DNA of 14,169 bases from Bacteroidales bacterium (GTDB taxonomy: Bacteria > Bacteroidota > Bacteroidia > Bacteroidales > UBA932), in the NCBI GenBank assembly GCA_017615135.1, contig JAGAAU010000092.1, forward strand, positions 1 through 14,169, read 5' to 3'. Positions within the stretch are counted from its first letter, which is position 1, and each line of letters starts with the position of its first letter. The position numbers were made by a program, and so were the translations under genes. Shown piece after piece: positions 7,433 to 14,169 of this stretch. Under the pieces are notes generated by a model, which saw nothing but the letters and a program-made list of their open reading frames with translations, had not been told where the DNA came from and made no database searches.

Positions 7433-8097
7433 TACAGCATCAGTTCTTCCAGGCTGTGGTACGCGCTTAGCCTGTTGAGGTCTACCTTACCCTTGATGCC
7501 TGGCACATGGGATACCTTATACTGCCAGATGCTCCAGTCGGTAAAACTAACGTAGGCCTCTGTTTCTCCGGGATCTCCGCACCAGAATGGGCAGTCGCTG
7601 AATACTCCGGCAAAGTTCTTTAGCCAGAAAGCCTGACTGCAGTAAATTACGGGTTTGCGCCCATAATGTTCATCGCACAAGGTTACCCAGCGACGCACCA
7701 GCTGCTGCAGTTCCTTTCTGGGAAGGATGGCTCCTGGCGTCTGTTTTTCTATGTCGAGCGCAGGAATCAGCTGGATGGAACCCTTCGGCACGGAAGAACT
7801 GAAATTTTTGAACTGATCTTCCGCAGATGAAGAGGTAGTTAAAAAATGATAGGCCCCTACCGGGATTCCGGCAGCTGCAGCGTTCAGGCTGTAAGAATGC
7901 CACTTGGGGTCTTTGTAATTAGCACCTTCAGTGGCCTTGATATAAATAAAATCGGCCTTGACCGCCTTCCAGTCCGTAACCGTATTGTGGTGGGAAAGGT
8001 CCAGCCCTTCCTTCACCTGCCGGCCTGTCTGCCAGTTGCAGGAAAACAGCATGGGCAGCAGGAATAAAATTGCAAGGAAACGGACGGGAAGTCGCAT
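7432..8097 (-). CDS. GH25 lysozyme-family lipoprotein
   Basis: Predicted peptidoglycan muramidase (glycoside hydrolase family 25). The 221-residue protein begins with a lipoprotein signal (basic MRLPVR, hydrophobic core, lipobox MLFSC with Cys20). The GH25 barrel starts at GLDLSHHN (Asp33), followed by FIYIKATEG (~50-58), GAYHFL (~81-86), the catalytic-type ALDIEK with Asp115 and Glu117, and WSIWQY near the C-terminus. The length is about one catalytic domain with no binding modules. Being lipid-anchored it should work at the periplasmic or outer face, in cell-wall turnover or against other bacteria. No promoter consensus is visible in the 65 nt before it, which hold the terminator of the preceding gene, so partial readthrough is possible. 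It is coupled to the MFS gene by a TAATG overlap. Confidence 0.92.
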   Translation of the reverse strand: MRLPVRFLAILFLLPMLFSCNWQTGRQVKEGLDLSHHNTVTDWKAVKADFIYIKATEGANYKDPKWHSYSLNAAAAGIPVGAYHFLTTSSSAEDQFKNFSSSVPKGSIQLIPALDIEKQTPGAILPRKELQQLVRRWVTLCDEHYGRKPVIYCSQAFWLKNFAGVFSDCPFWCGDPGETEAYVSFTDWSIWQYKVSHVPGIKGKVDLNRLSAYHSLEELML

Positions 8098-8111
8098 AAG
8101 GCTTTATTAAG

Positions 8112-8145
8112 ACAAAAAAACAGGCTGCGAAAACCGTAGCCTGTT
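8112..8145 (-). terminator. Rho-independent terminator of the Cys-rich lipoprotein gene
   Basis: An 8-bp perfect stem, AACAGGCT (8119-8126) with AGCCTGTT (8138-8145), encloses an 11-nt loop that can pair further through GCG/CCG-type contacts. Read on the - strand the hairpin runs into a T-run (A-run 8114-8120 on +). It starts 18 nt beyond the stop of the Cys-rich lipoprotein gene and precedes the GH25 gene on the same strand. Confidence 0.85.
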
Positions 8146-8162
8146 AAGAATAGTGGAGTTTC

Positions 8163-8390
8163 TTACTCGGCCTTGTTAGGGCAGTTCTCGCACTTCTCAC
8201 CCTCGGCGCAGTTCTCGCACTCAGCTTCGGCACACTCACCGCAGCAAGCCTTGGTGGAATCAGCAACCTCAACAACTTCCTCAACAGCCTCGGCGTTTAC
8301 TTCACCTTCAGCTTTCTTTCCGCAGTTACCGCAGGAAACGAAAAGAGCCATAGCAGCAACAAGAGCTACGGACATAAAAACTTTCTTCAT
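8163..8390 (-). CDS. Small Cys-rich acidic lipoprotein
   Basis: A 75-residue protein of unknown function. The chosen start (MKKVFMSVAL) gives a classic lipoprotein signal with lipobox LFVSC (Cys20); an in-frame ATG 33 nt upstream (8423) would give an 86-residue version but lies very close to the predicted transcription start. The mature part begins CGNCGKK, has an acidic middle rich in Glu, Val and Ala, and ends in a cluster of seven Cys in about 25 residues (CCGEC, AECENC, EKCENC). With the lipidated Cys20 the total is nine. The spacing allows metal binding or disulfide formation, but it matches no named metal-binding family that I recognise. The gene stands alone with its own consensus promoter and strong terminator, suggesting good expression. 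It is probably real because signal, lipobox, promoter and terminator all agree. Confidence 0.85.
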   Translation of the reverse strand: MKKVFMSVALVAAMALFVSCGNCGKKAEGEVNAEAVEEVVEVADSTKACCGECAEAECENCAEGEKCENCPNKAE

Positions 8391-8437
8391 AGTCTTATAA
8401 TTAATTAAGTTAAACAGTTTCAAACAAATTCAGCGGG

Positions 8438-8468
8438 CAAAGTTATTCACTTTTTACAATAATTCAAA
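8438..8468 (-). promoter_or_regulatory. Bacteroides-type promoter for the Cys-rich lipoprotein
   Basis: On the - strand a TTTG (-33 box, + positions 8465-8468) is separated by exactly 19 nt from TAACTTTG (-7 box TAnnTTTG, + positions 8438-8445). Both boxes and the spacing fit the Bacteroidetes primary sigma-factor consensus. Transcription should start near 8431, leaving a leader of about 40 nt before ATG 8390. Confidence 0.85.
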
Positions 8469-8488
8469 TTTTTGCGAAAGATTTTTGG

Positions 8489-8980
8489 CTATTTCGGGAG
8501 CTCGAAAACCTCCATTCCGGAGATTTTCCCGGAATCTATCTTAAACCTCAGCGCAGTGCGCACCAGTTGCCATCCCTGCTTGCCTGCTGCCCCCGGGTTT
8601 ATGTAAAGCATGTCGTAGTACCTGTCCTGCATCACTTTCAGAATGTGGGAATGCCCGCAGACGAATATGGAAGGCCGTAAATTTTCTATCAGTTTTCTGG
8701 CGGCCGGGTCGTAATGTCCCGGAGAACCGCCTATGTGCGTCATCAGTATGGACATGCCTTCCCGCTCAAAGAACTGGTATCCGGGATATGAATAACGCAC
8801 CGGACTGCCGTCGCAGTTGCCGTAAACCCCCACTACCGGTTTGAAGGAAGAGATTCCTTCCACGAATTCGGAGCCTCCGCCCCAGTCGCCTGCGTGCCAG
8901 AGTTCATCTACCTGTGCGAAAAATTCACGAAACCCCTGGTCGAAGCTGCCGTGAGTGTCTGATATGAGCCCTATGAACAT
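8489..8980 (-). CDS. YfcE/MJ0936-type metallophosphoesterase
   Basis: Calcineurin-like phosphodiesterase of the YfcE family, cytoplasmic, two-metal catalysis; the natural substrate is unknown for most members. At 163 residues it has family length, and all metal ligands are in order: SDTHG (Asp8, His10), HAGDW (Asp32), GNCD (Asn55), THIGG (His82) and CGHSH (His110, His112), followed by YINPGA. It overlaps the end of rsmE by 10 nt and is the last gene of the mutL-containing run. No terminator hairpin is evident between its stop and the next promoter, so some transcripts may continue into the Cys-rich lipoprotein gene. Confidence 0.93.
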   Translation of the reverse strand: MFIGLISDTHGSFDQGFREFFAQVDELWHAGDWGGGSEFVEGISSFKPVVGVYGNCDGSPVRYSYPGYQFFEREGMSILMTHIGGSPGHYDPAARKLIENLRPSIFVCGHSHILKVMQDRYYDMLYINPGAAGKQGWQLVRTALRFKIDSGKISGMEVFELPK

Positions 8981-9696
8981 TGTGAATTCAGATAAACTGC
9001 CGCTACTGCGGCAAGGGCCGCCGTCTCGGTGCGGAGGCGCGACTGTCCCAGATGCACCGGCAGAAAGCCGTTGGAGAGTGCCAGTTGCAGTTCTTCCCGG
9101 GAAAAATCGCCCTCGGGGCCAATCAGTATAGTAATTGGAACGTTGCCGGCGGAAGAAAGCGCTTCATTGATTGAAAGCTTGCGCGCATCTTCCTCTTCGA
9201 AGCAGTAAGCTATGAGACGCAGCGATTCCGGGTTGGCATTACGGATGAACTCTTTTACGGTGCAGATTTCGTCCACTTCCGGCACGCGCCCCTTCAGGGA
9301 CTGCTTTGCGGCAGACAGCAAGATTTTCCGGAGCCGCTGCAAATTGACGGTCCTTCGTTCGGAATGGTCTCCCGCAAGCGGAGCTATCCGGTCTACGCCG
9401 AACTCTACCGCCTTTTCGGCAAACCACTCGAAGCGGTCTGCATTCTTTGTGGGGCAAACCCCCATGGTCAGCCGGTACGGAACTGCACCCCAGTCCGGAA
9501 TCTGCTCCAGCACAAGCGCCTGAGCGGCCTTCGGAGAGGCATCGGTAAGCCGGCAGCGGTAAAGGTTGCCGCTCCCGTCGAACACCTGGATTTCTTCTCC
9601 CTCGCGGTGGCGGAGAACCCTCACGCAATGGGCGGATTCGGTCTCGTCCAGCCTGCAAACTCCTCCGCTACAGTCGTATGAATAGAAAATTTCCAC
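8971..9696 (-). CDS. rsmE: 16S rRNA m3U1498 methyltransferase
   Basis: Methylates N3 of U1498 in 16S rRNA using S-adenosylmethionine. The 241-residue protein has an N-terminal PUA-like domain (SAHCVRVLRHREGEEIQVFDG) and a C-terminal SPOUT knot with the signature ILIGPEGDFSREEL and LGQSRLRTETAALAAVA. AKQSLKGRVPEVDE is the usual RsmE segment in between. The start is taken as GTG at 9696 (VEIFYSYD, read as Met), because family proteins begin just before this FYS-type strand; upstream codons in the same frame belong to Sua5 read out of frame. That GTG shares one base with the Sua5 stop (TAGTG), favouring translational coupling. The end overlaps the phosphoesterase gene by 10 nt. Confidence 0.93.
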   Translation of the reverse strand: MEIFYSYDCSGGVCRLDETESAHCVRVLRHREGEEIQVFDGSGNLYRCRLTDASPKAAQALVLEQIPDWGAVPYRLTMGVCPTKNADRFEWFAEKAVEFGVDRIAPLAGDHSERRTVNLQRLRKILLSAAKQSLKGRVPEVDEICTVKEFIRNANPESLRLIAYCFEEEDARKLSINEALSSAGNVPITILIGPEGDFSREELQLALSNGFLPVHLGQSRLRTETAALAAVAAVYLNSQCS

Positions 9697-10268
9697 TATC
9701 GTCTGATTATTTCCACTTCGCCGTCCAGGCCGAGTTTGATTATCTGGGAAGCTTTGCCGGTAGCCTCTTTCTCCAAAAACGCCGGTACGCAATAGTCTAC
9801 TGCATTCTTGATTTCCGGACTGATTTCCCTGAAAAGCGCCGGAGTTGGCTCTCCGCTGATGTTCGCCGACGTAGAAACCAGGGGACGGCGGAGCTTGAAC
9901 GCAAGGGAACGGCAGAATTCATTCATCGGGATGCGGATGCCAACTGAAGAGTCTTCAGCAAGTACGTTCGGGGCCAGTCCCTGTCCTTCCGGATAAATGA
10001 TGGTCATAGGGGAGTCGTTCACCTCTACCAGGTCTATCGCAATGGATGGAATCTGCCTCACGAACCTGGCTACCATGTCCAGGTCTGATGCAAGCAGTAC
10101 AAGGGATTTGTTTGCCGGCCGGTGCTTTATTTCGAAAATCCGCTCAACGGCGGCCGCATTGGTGGCGTCGCAGCCCAGCCCCCAGACGGTATCGGTGGGA
10201 TACAGTATCACTCCGCCCTCTTTGAGAACTTTCAGCGCTTCGGCCAGTATTTCAGCAGTATCTTTCAT
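9696..10268 (-). CDS. Sua5/YrdC-type threonylcarbamoyl-AMP synthase
   Basis: Makes threonylcarbamoyl-AMP from threonine, bicarbonate and ATP, the first step of the t6A37 tRNA modification. The 190-residue protein is the short YrdC-like form without the Sua5 C-terminal domain. Motifs seen are ILYPTDTVWGLGCDA (~21-35), the ligand-binding IKHRPANKSL (Lys48, Arg50, Lys54, Ser55), SVGIRIP and the STSANISGEP loop near residue 140. The start is ATG 10268 (MKDTAEILAEAL), whose T is shared with the rhomboid stop (TAATG); the open frame upstream of it is only the shadow of the rhomboid gene. The gene is followed by rsmE with another 1-nt overlap. Confidence 0.93.
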   Translation of the reverse strand: MKDTAEILAEALKVLKEGGVILYPTDTVWGLGCDATNAAAVERIFEIKHRPANKSLVLLASDLDMVARFVRQIPSIAIDLVEVNDSPMTIIYPEGQGLAPNVLAEDSSVGIRIPMNEFCRSLAFKLRRPLVSTSANISGEPTPALFREISPEIKNAVDYCVPAFLEKEATGKASQIIKLGLDGEVEIIRR

Positions 10269-10879
10269 TATCTGTCGAAAAGTGTTCCGCGTTTTCTCCA
10301 GTATTTTATCAGCAGCCAGCCGAAGAGCATGCCGCCCAGATGCGCGAAATGCGCAATTCCGTCGGCTATGCCGGTAACGCCGGTAAAGAGCTCGATGGCC
10401 GCGAAAACTATCACCATGGTCTTTGCCTTCATGCTGACGGGTGGGAAGATCAGGGTCATACGGGCCTCGGGGAACAGCATGGCGAAGGCAATCAGAATGC
10501 CGTAGATGGCACCGGAGGCCCCTACTACCGGAGGTATGGAACTGAAGAAGAAATGCGCCTGCAGGGCCTGTACCCCAAGATGGAGGGCAACCGCCCCAAG
10601 TCCGCATACAAAATAGTAAATCAGGAACTTGCGTCCACCGATTATCTGCTCTACCACCGTTCCGAACATATACAGGGTGTACATGTTGAAGAAGATGTGC
10701 CAGAAGTTCCCATGCATGAACATATGGGTAAAAATCTGCCACCAGTGGAAGTTGTGGGACATCGGATAGTACAGGGCGAAATTCTGCATCATGAATGGCT
10801 CGTTGAGCAGAGTCGCCAAAAATACTATTACGTTGATTATAACCAGATTCTTGGTTACGCGTGCGTTGTTGTCGGGCAT
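10268..10879 (-). CDS. Rhomboid-family intramembrane serine protease
   Basis: Cleaves transmembrane substrates inside the inner membrane. The 203-residue protein has about six hydrophobic segments. The active-site elements are FFNMYTLYMFG (Asn65), GASGAIYG with nucleophile Ser122, and HFAHLGG with catalytic His180. The N-terminal loop WQIFTHMFMHGNFWHIFFN is the standard rhomboid L1 region. It starts 2 nt after the mutL stop; a mutL-rhomboid neighbourhood is common in Bacteroidetes. It ends with a TAATG overlap into the Sua5 gene. The substrate is unknown. Confidence 0.94.
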   Translation of the reverse strand: MPDNNARVTKNLVIINVIVFLATLLNEPFMMQNFALYYPMSHNFHWWQIFTHMFMHGNFWHIFFNMYTLYMFGTVVEQIIGGRKFLIYYFVCGLGAVALHLGVQALQAHFFFSSIPPVVGASGAIYGILIAFAMLFPEARMTLIFPPVSMKAKTMVIVFAAIELFTGVTGIADGIAHFAHLGGMLFGWLLIKYWRKRGTLFDR

Positions 10880-10881
10880 TG

Positions 10882-12678
10882 TCAGAATTTTTTCTCTATT
10901 TCGTCTGCTTTAATCAGCACGAGGGTTTTTCTGCCCTCTGCAGTAAGCTCGGCGTTGTTGCAGGCAAAAAGCGTGTCAAGAAATTGTCTGGCGTCTGCAA
11001 CGGAAAGGAAAGATGTTGAATTCAAGGCTCCCAGGGTGGCAATTTTAGACGCAAGGGAACTTTTCATCACTTCCGGAAGCGCTGACACATTGTCACTGAG
11101 AATCAGGATGAGGTCTTCCACCATGCGGCGGATTTTACCCTCCTCGCAGCTGTAGATTTCCGGTACGGCGTTAACTACCACGGTATCTGTCCCGAAAGGG
11201 GTTATGTCGAAGCCCAGACTCGCAAGCTGCTCTGCGTGTTCCTCGAAAATGAGGCGATTCTGCACGCCAACCTGCACCTGCACGGGGAAGAGTGCGGTCT
11301 GGCTTACGTGCTGCACCCCGTCCAGAGCTTTGAGCGCCCGTTCGTAGAGTATGCGCTCCCAGGCGCGACGTATGTTCACAACCATCATTCCGGATTCTGC
11401 CGGCGCGATAATGTATTTGTTTTGAATCACCAGCAGGTTGGCGTTCGGGGCGGAAATTCCGTCGAACAGCGCACCGTAATTTTCGCGCGGGCTGACGTGT
11501 GAGTGATACGGGATGTCGTGTGTGGCGGGGATGTCGTGTGCTGCCTCCTTTTCCGGCTCGAACGGGTTGTAGTTGGGGTCGAAGCCGGTAGACGGGGTTA
11601 CCGGGGCTCCCTTGTATTCCGAGAAGCTCATTCCCACCTGCGGCAGCGCATCGGACACCGGTTCACTGAAATCCAGAACCGCACCGAAGGCGCTTTTTCC
11701 GAGACTCTGCTTGACAGCTCCGAAGATGGTCTGGTACACCAGCGGCTCGTTTTCAAATTTAACGTCAATCTTGGAGGGATGGACGTTTACGTCGAGCATT
11801 GCCGGCGGGGTTTCAATGAAAATGAAGTACGAGGGGGTAACTCCTTCGGGAATCAGGCCCTCATATGCGCTCATTACGGCTTTATGGAGGTAGGTGCTGC
11901 GGAAGTATCTGCCGTTTACGAAGAAAAACTGGGCGCCGGCGGTCTTTTTAGCGGTGTCCGGCCGTCCGAGGTAGCCGCGGAGGGTGAGGGTGGAGGTGGT
12001 GAGTTCGAGGTCTGAAAGTTCATCGGCTAGATTACCTCCGAAGAGGTCCTGGATGCGGAATTTCAGGGATTGTGCCGCCCTCAGGGAGTAGATGTCCTTG
12101 CCGTTGTGGCTGAGGCTGAAAGCAACCTCCGGCCGCACCAGAGCCACCCTTGTGAACTCTTCCACTATATGACGGAATTCGGCCGCGTCCGATTTTAGGA
12201 ATTTCCTGCGCGCCGGCGTGTTGTAGAACAGGTTGCGTACTGCAAAGTTGGAACCTTTCGGGGCGGCCACGGAGGATGTGACAAGGTCTGAACCGCCGCC
12301 AACCACAACCTGGGTGCCGGTCTCCCTGTTTGCCAGGCGGGTTTTCAGGGTAACCTCAGCTACGGCGGCTATGCTCGGGAGGGCTTCCCCACGGAAGCCG
12401 TAAGTGCTGATTGCGGAAAGATCCTCGGGGAGCGCGATTTTGGATGTAGCGTGTCTTTCGAAGCAGAGTGCGGCGTCGGAAGGGCTCATGCCGCAACCGT
12501 CGTCTATTACCTGGATAAGCGTGCGGCCGGCATCGGTTATTATCACCGAAACCTTGCCGGCTCCGGCGTCTACCGCGTTCTCCATCAGTTCCTTAACCAC
12601 CGAAGCGGGCCTCTGCACCACTTCTCCGGCGGCAATCAGGTTCGCCATCGACGCGGGAAGTACCTTCAGTTTCCCCAT
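10882..12678 (-). CDS. mutL: DNA mismatch repair protein MutL
   Basis: Couples mismatch recognition by MutS to strand removal. The 598-residue protein has the N-terminal GHKL ATPase: LIAAGEVVQRPASVVKELMEN (catalytic Glu and Asn), DDGCGM, TYGFRGEALPSIA and the APKGSNFAVRNLFYNTPAR segment. The middle transducer domain holds FFVNGRYFRS and NVHPSKIDVKF. The C-terminal dimerisation domain follows a linker (~350-400). At the place of the endonuclease motif DQHAxxE it has N435-I-R-R-A-W-E441, so the metal-binding Asp and His are absent, and the late CPHGRP-type motif is replaced by TAEGRKT. Strand incision by this protein is therefore doubtful, though Bacteroidetes MutL are divergent here. Its start shares a base with the stop of the small membrane-protein gene (TAATG). 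Confidence 0.96.
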   Translation of the reverse strand: MGKLKVLPASMANLIAAGEVVQRPASVVKELMENAVDAGAGKVSVIITDAGRTLIQVIDDGCGMSPSDAALCFERHATSKIALPEDLSAISTYGFRGEALPSIAAVAEVTLKTRLANRETGTQVVVGGGSDLVTSSVAAPKGSNFAVRNLFYNTPARRKFLKSDAAEFRHIVEEFTRVALVRPEVAFSLSHNGKDIYSLRAAQSLKFRIQDLFGGNLADELSDLELTTSTLTLRGYLGRPDTAKKTAGAQFFFVNGRYFRSTYLHKAVMSAYEGLIPEGVTPSYFIFIETPPAMLDVNVHPSKIDVKFENEPLVYQTIFGAVKQSLGKSAFGAVLDFSEPVSDALPQVGMSFSEYKGAPVTPSTGFDPNYNPFEPEKEAAHDIPATHDIPYHSHVSPRENYGALFDGISAPNANLLVIQNKYIIAPAESGMMVVNIRRAWERILYERALKALDGVQHVSQTALFPVQVQVGVQNRLIFEEHAEQLASLGFDITPFGTDTVVVNAVPEIYSCEEGKIRRMVEDLILILSDNVSALPEVMKSSLASKIATLGALNSTSFLSVADARQFLDTLFACNNAELTAEGRKTLVLIKADEIEKKF

Positions 12679-12974
12679 TACAGCAAAGAATAGAATTTTG
12701 CGATGAAAAACAGCACCGCCACTATGAGTATCAATGAAATTATGCCGATTATGCCCTGTACCTTCTGCATGTGCCCGCGGGATTTCTGGTAATGCCCTCC
12801 GCGCAATGATCCGTGCAGGTAAGTGCCGGGAGCGTAGGCGGCGTCTTTCTTTTCGTCTGAACCGTCTACAGCCCCGAACATGCGCTTACGTTCGTCGGCC
12901 TCTTTATCGTAGTATATCGGCTTGTAATCGAACACGTTATGTTCCGTATCGCCGAAAAAACTGAATAATCCCAT
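12678..12974 (-). CDS. Conserved small membrane protein, C-terminal anchor
   Basis: A 98-residue protein of unknown function, of a kind often seen beside mutL in Bacteroidales. The N-terminal part is soluble and charged, with the stretch FDYKPIYYDKEADERKRMFG typical of this family. The last ~25 residues are a single hydrophobic segment (IIGIISLILIVAVLFFIAKF), so the protein is probably tail-anchored in the inner membrane with its N-terminus in the cytoplasm. It lies 21 nt after the acyltransferase gene and joins mutL by a TAATG overlap, so it is part of the same operon. No catalytic motif is visible. Confidence 0.85.
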   Translation of the reverse strand: MGLFSFFGDTEHNVFDYKPIYYDKEADERKRMFGAVDGSDEKKDAAYAPGTYLHGSLRGGHYQKSRGHMQKVQGIIGIISLILIVAVLFFIAKFYSLL

Positions 12975-12995
12975 ATTGTCTGTCTGTTGCGGTTG

Positions 12996-13907
12996 TCAGG
13001 CCCAGCGGCGGTGAGACCACAGGTAATTGTATGGCTGCTCGCGAATCTCGGCCTCCAGCAGCTGGTAATAACGGTCCATTATCTCCTGGACGGACATTTT
13101 CGAGGCGTCGTCGCAGATGGGAACGTATTCAAGCCTGTAATGTCCGCGCCCGGCGATGCTCATGCGGAGGAAGAACAGCTGCATGGAAAATTTTCTTGCA
13201 ATGGCGGCCGCTGCCGACATTGTGCGGCATTTCTGCCCCATGAACTCCACTTCTATTGTGTCTGAACCTCCGTAGTACGGACGCTGGTCTGTGTTTATGT
13301 TGTAAAATTTCCTTTCGTCCCTGTTGTTGAAGGCATGGCGCACCAGATTCTTCGATTCTATATATCCGGGGAAATTCTTGCGGTCATGCAGCGGAGCGAA
13401 ACGGTTGTCGCGGAGGAATTCGTCCCAGGCGGCGCTGCTCAGTTTCTTGTAGACCACGCAGAAATTCTGTTCGGTAAAGGGACAGTCTCCAGTGTTGTTG
13501 AAGTAATTTTCTATGCCTCCATAGAGTTCCCAGTTGCCGCAGTGGGAGTAGAGAATCATAGCGCTCGGCCCGTTTTCTCCCTTTGCGGGCAGTACTTCCG
13601 GATTCATCACCTCCATTATTCGGGCACGGCGCAGGCGCCTTGGGTTACGGCATCCACCGAACCATATGGTTTCAACTATTATGTCGGCCATGTGCCTGTA
13701 GTACTCTTTGTACAGCTGCTTTATCTCCTTATATTTCTTTTCCGGAAAGGCCCTGGACAGGTTTACCAGCACATCGGCGCGTCTGTATCCGATTAGCCTT
13801 CCCAGTACCCAGGCCAGGAAGCCGGAAAAGGCATAGAGCACCTTAAGCGGTAATTTCGACAGGGGAAAGAATATCGCCTTCAGGAAATATTTTGAAAATG
13901 CAGCCAT
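12996..13907 (-). CDS. LpxL/HtrB-like lysophospholipid or lipid A acyltransferase
   Basis: Predicted inner-membrane-associated acyltransferase, likely adding a secondary acyl chain to a lipid A precursor. The 303-residue protein has an N-terminal hydrophobic anchor (~10-40), and [17 protein letters not shown], the usual beginning of the LpxL-type domain. The catalytic HX4D/E motif is SHCGNWE (His122, Glu127). [11 protein letters not shown] is the conserved acceptor-side Asp/Gln segment, and YLWSHRRW is the family C-terminal signature. It is the first gene of the leftward run. A TATCTTTG -7 box ends only 7 nt before ATG 13907, so its mRNA may be leaderless. Which acyl chain or lipid it uses cannot be told. 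Confidence 0.92.
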   Translation of the reverse strand: MAAFSKYFLKAIFFPLSKLPLKVLYAFSGFLAWVLGRLIGYRRADVLVNLSRAFPEKKYKEIKQLYKEYYRHMADIIVETIWFGGCRNPRRLRRARIMEVMNPEVLPAKGENGPSAMILYSHCGNWELYGGIENYFNNTGDCPFTEQNFCVVYKKLSSAAWDEFLRDNRFAPLHDRKNFPGYIESKNLVRHAFNNRDERKFYNINTDQRPYYGGSDTIEVEFMGQKCRTMSAAAAIARKFSMQLFFLRMSIAGRGHYRLEYVPICDDASKMSVQEIMDRYYQLLEAEIREQPYNYLWSHRRWA

Positions 13908-13910
13908 ATC

Positions 13911-13943
13911 TCTGCAAAGATAAGAAACTATTTGTTAGATTTG
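13911..13943 (+). promoter_or_regulatory. Promoter for ispF (-7 box TAGATTTG)
   Basis: TAGATTTG at 13936-13943 matches TAnnTTTG. An imperfect -33 box TCTG lies at 13911-13914 with a 21-nt spacer. The -7 box ends 8 nt before ATG 13952, so the leader would be very short or absent. The element overlaps the divergent promoter of the acyltransferase, so the two probably compete for polymerase. Confidence 0.6.
13915..13922 (-). promoter_or_regulatory. -7 box (TATCTTTG) for the acyltransferase operon
   Basis: CAAAGATA on + reads TATCTTTG on the - strand, a perfect TAnnTTTG match, and is followed by C as is common. No good TTTG is found 19-21 nt upstream, so the -33 half is weak. The box ends 7 nt before ATG 13907, placing the transcription start at or within a few bases of the start codon. 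Confidence 0.65.
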
Positions 13944-13951
13944 CCTTTGAT

Positions 13952-14169
13952 ATGGCAGACAAAGGATTTTTTACTTTAGACAGTTTCCGTGTAGGGCAGG
14001 GTTACGATGTACACGCCCTTGCTCCCGGACTCCCCATGTTTCTGTGCGGAATCAGGATAGATTCCCCCAACGGCTTTGTGGCCCACTCGGACGGCGATGT
14101 GGCTATCCATGCACTTTGCGACGCTCTGCTCGGGGCCCTCGCCCTGGGGGATATCGGCAGGCATTTTCC
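13952..14169 (+). CDS. ispF: 2-C-methyl-D-erythritol 2,4-cyclodiphosphate synthase (3' end outside window)
   Basis: Catalyses the cyclisation of 4-diphosphocytidyl-methylerythritol 2-phosphate, fifth step of the non-mevalonate isoprenoid pathway. Seventy-two codons of the ~160 are present. The metal-binding pair is in GYDVH (Asp19, His21), and the next signature is [20 protein letters not shown] (His45 and following), then GDIGRHF. The ATG at 13952 is the only reasonable start and gives about 12 residues before the conserved core strand, slightly more than usual. No Shine-Dalgarno sequence precedes it, as normal for Bacteroidetes. Confidence 0.95.
   Translation, partial: MADKGFFTLDSFRVGQGYDVHALAPGLPMFLCGIRIDSPNGFVAHSDGDVAIHALCDALLGALALGDIGRHF

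Noticed and set aside
9697..9792. N-terminal extension of the rsmE frame to an upstream start (273 residues).
   Set aside because: The extra residues come from the end of Sua5 in another frame and match nothing. GTG 9696 fits the family N-terminus.
10269..10742. N-terminal extension of the Sua5 reading frame giving 348 residues.
   Set aside because: The extension is the rhomboid gene read in another frame. ATG 10268 fits the family start and the TAATG junction.

Overview
The window looks like ordinary chromosomal DNA of a GC-moderate member of the Bacteroidales. The evidence is Bacteroides-type promoters (TTTG, about 19 nt, TAnnTTTG), starts without Shine-Dalgarno sequences, lipoproteins with short lipoboxes, a fimbrillin-like domain on a surface hydrolase, and protein families close to Bacteroidetes versions. 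The family within the order cannot be fixed from sequence alone. There are no tRNA or rRNA genes, CRISPR arrays, integrases or IS transposases.

Layout. From 1 to 6247 genes run on the + strand: lysS (5' end outside the window), a PspC-domain protein, a SpoU/TrmH-type RNA methyltransferase, a shikimate dehydrogenase, a large secreted lipoprotein of the sialidase/BNR propeller type, and ssb. From 6260 to 13907 genes run on the - strand. In transcription order they are an LpxL-like acyltransferase, a small membrane protein, mutL, a rhomboid protease, a Sua5/YrdC protein, rsmE and a YfcE-type phosphoesterase. These seven are tightly packed, most joined by 1-nt stop/start overlaps. Further along the same strand come a Cys-rich lipoprotein with its own promoter and terminator, then a GH25 lysozyme lipoprotein coupled to an MFS transporter. 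At 13952 ispF begins on the + strand, divergent from the acyltransferase, and runs off the end.

The genes are mostly housekeeping: translation and tRNA/rRNA modification (lysS, spoU, sua5, rsmE), DNA maintenance (ssb, mutL), envelope (acyltransferase, rhomboid, GH25, lipoproteins), and aromatic and isoprenoid precursors (aroE, ispF).

The most unusual thing is inside the SpoU methyltransferase gene. A structured segment of about 209 nt (1640-1848) is bounded by 32-nt inverted repeats that match at 31 of 32 positions, and it holds several further hairpins. It keeps the reading frame and adds about 70 low-complexity Gly/Arg/Pro residues to a loop of the N-terminal domain. It resembles in principle the in-gene palindromic elements known from Rickettsia, and may be an undescribed palindromic element or structured RNA of this lineage. 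Lesser points are a MutL whose DQHA-type nuclease motif is degenerate, and a 44-bp divergent promoter region that seems to give leaderless or nearly leaderless mRNAs on both sides.
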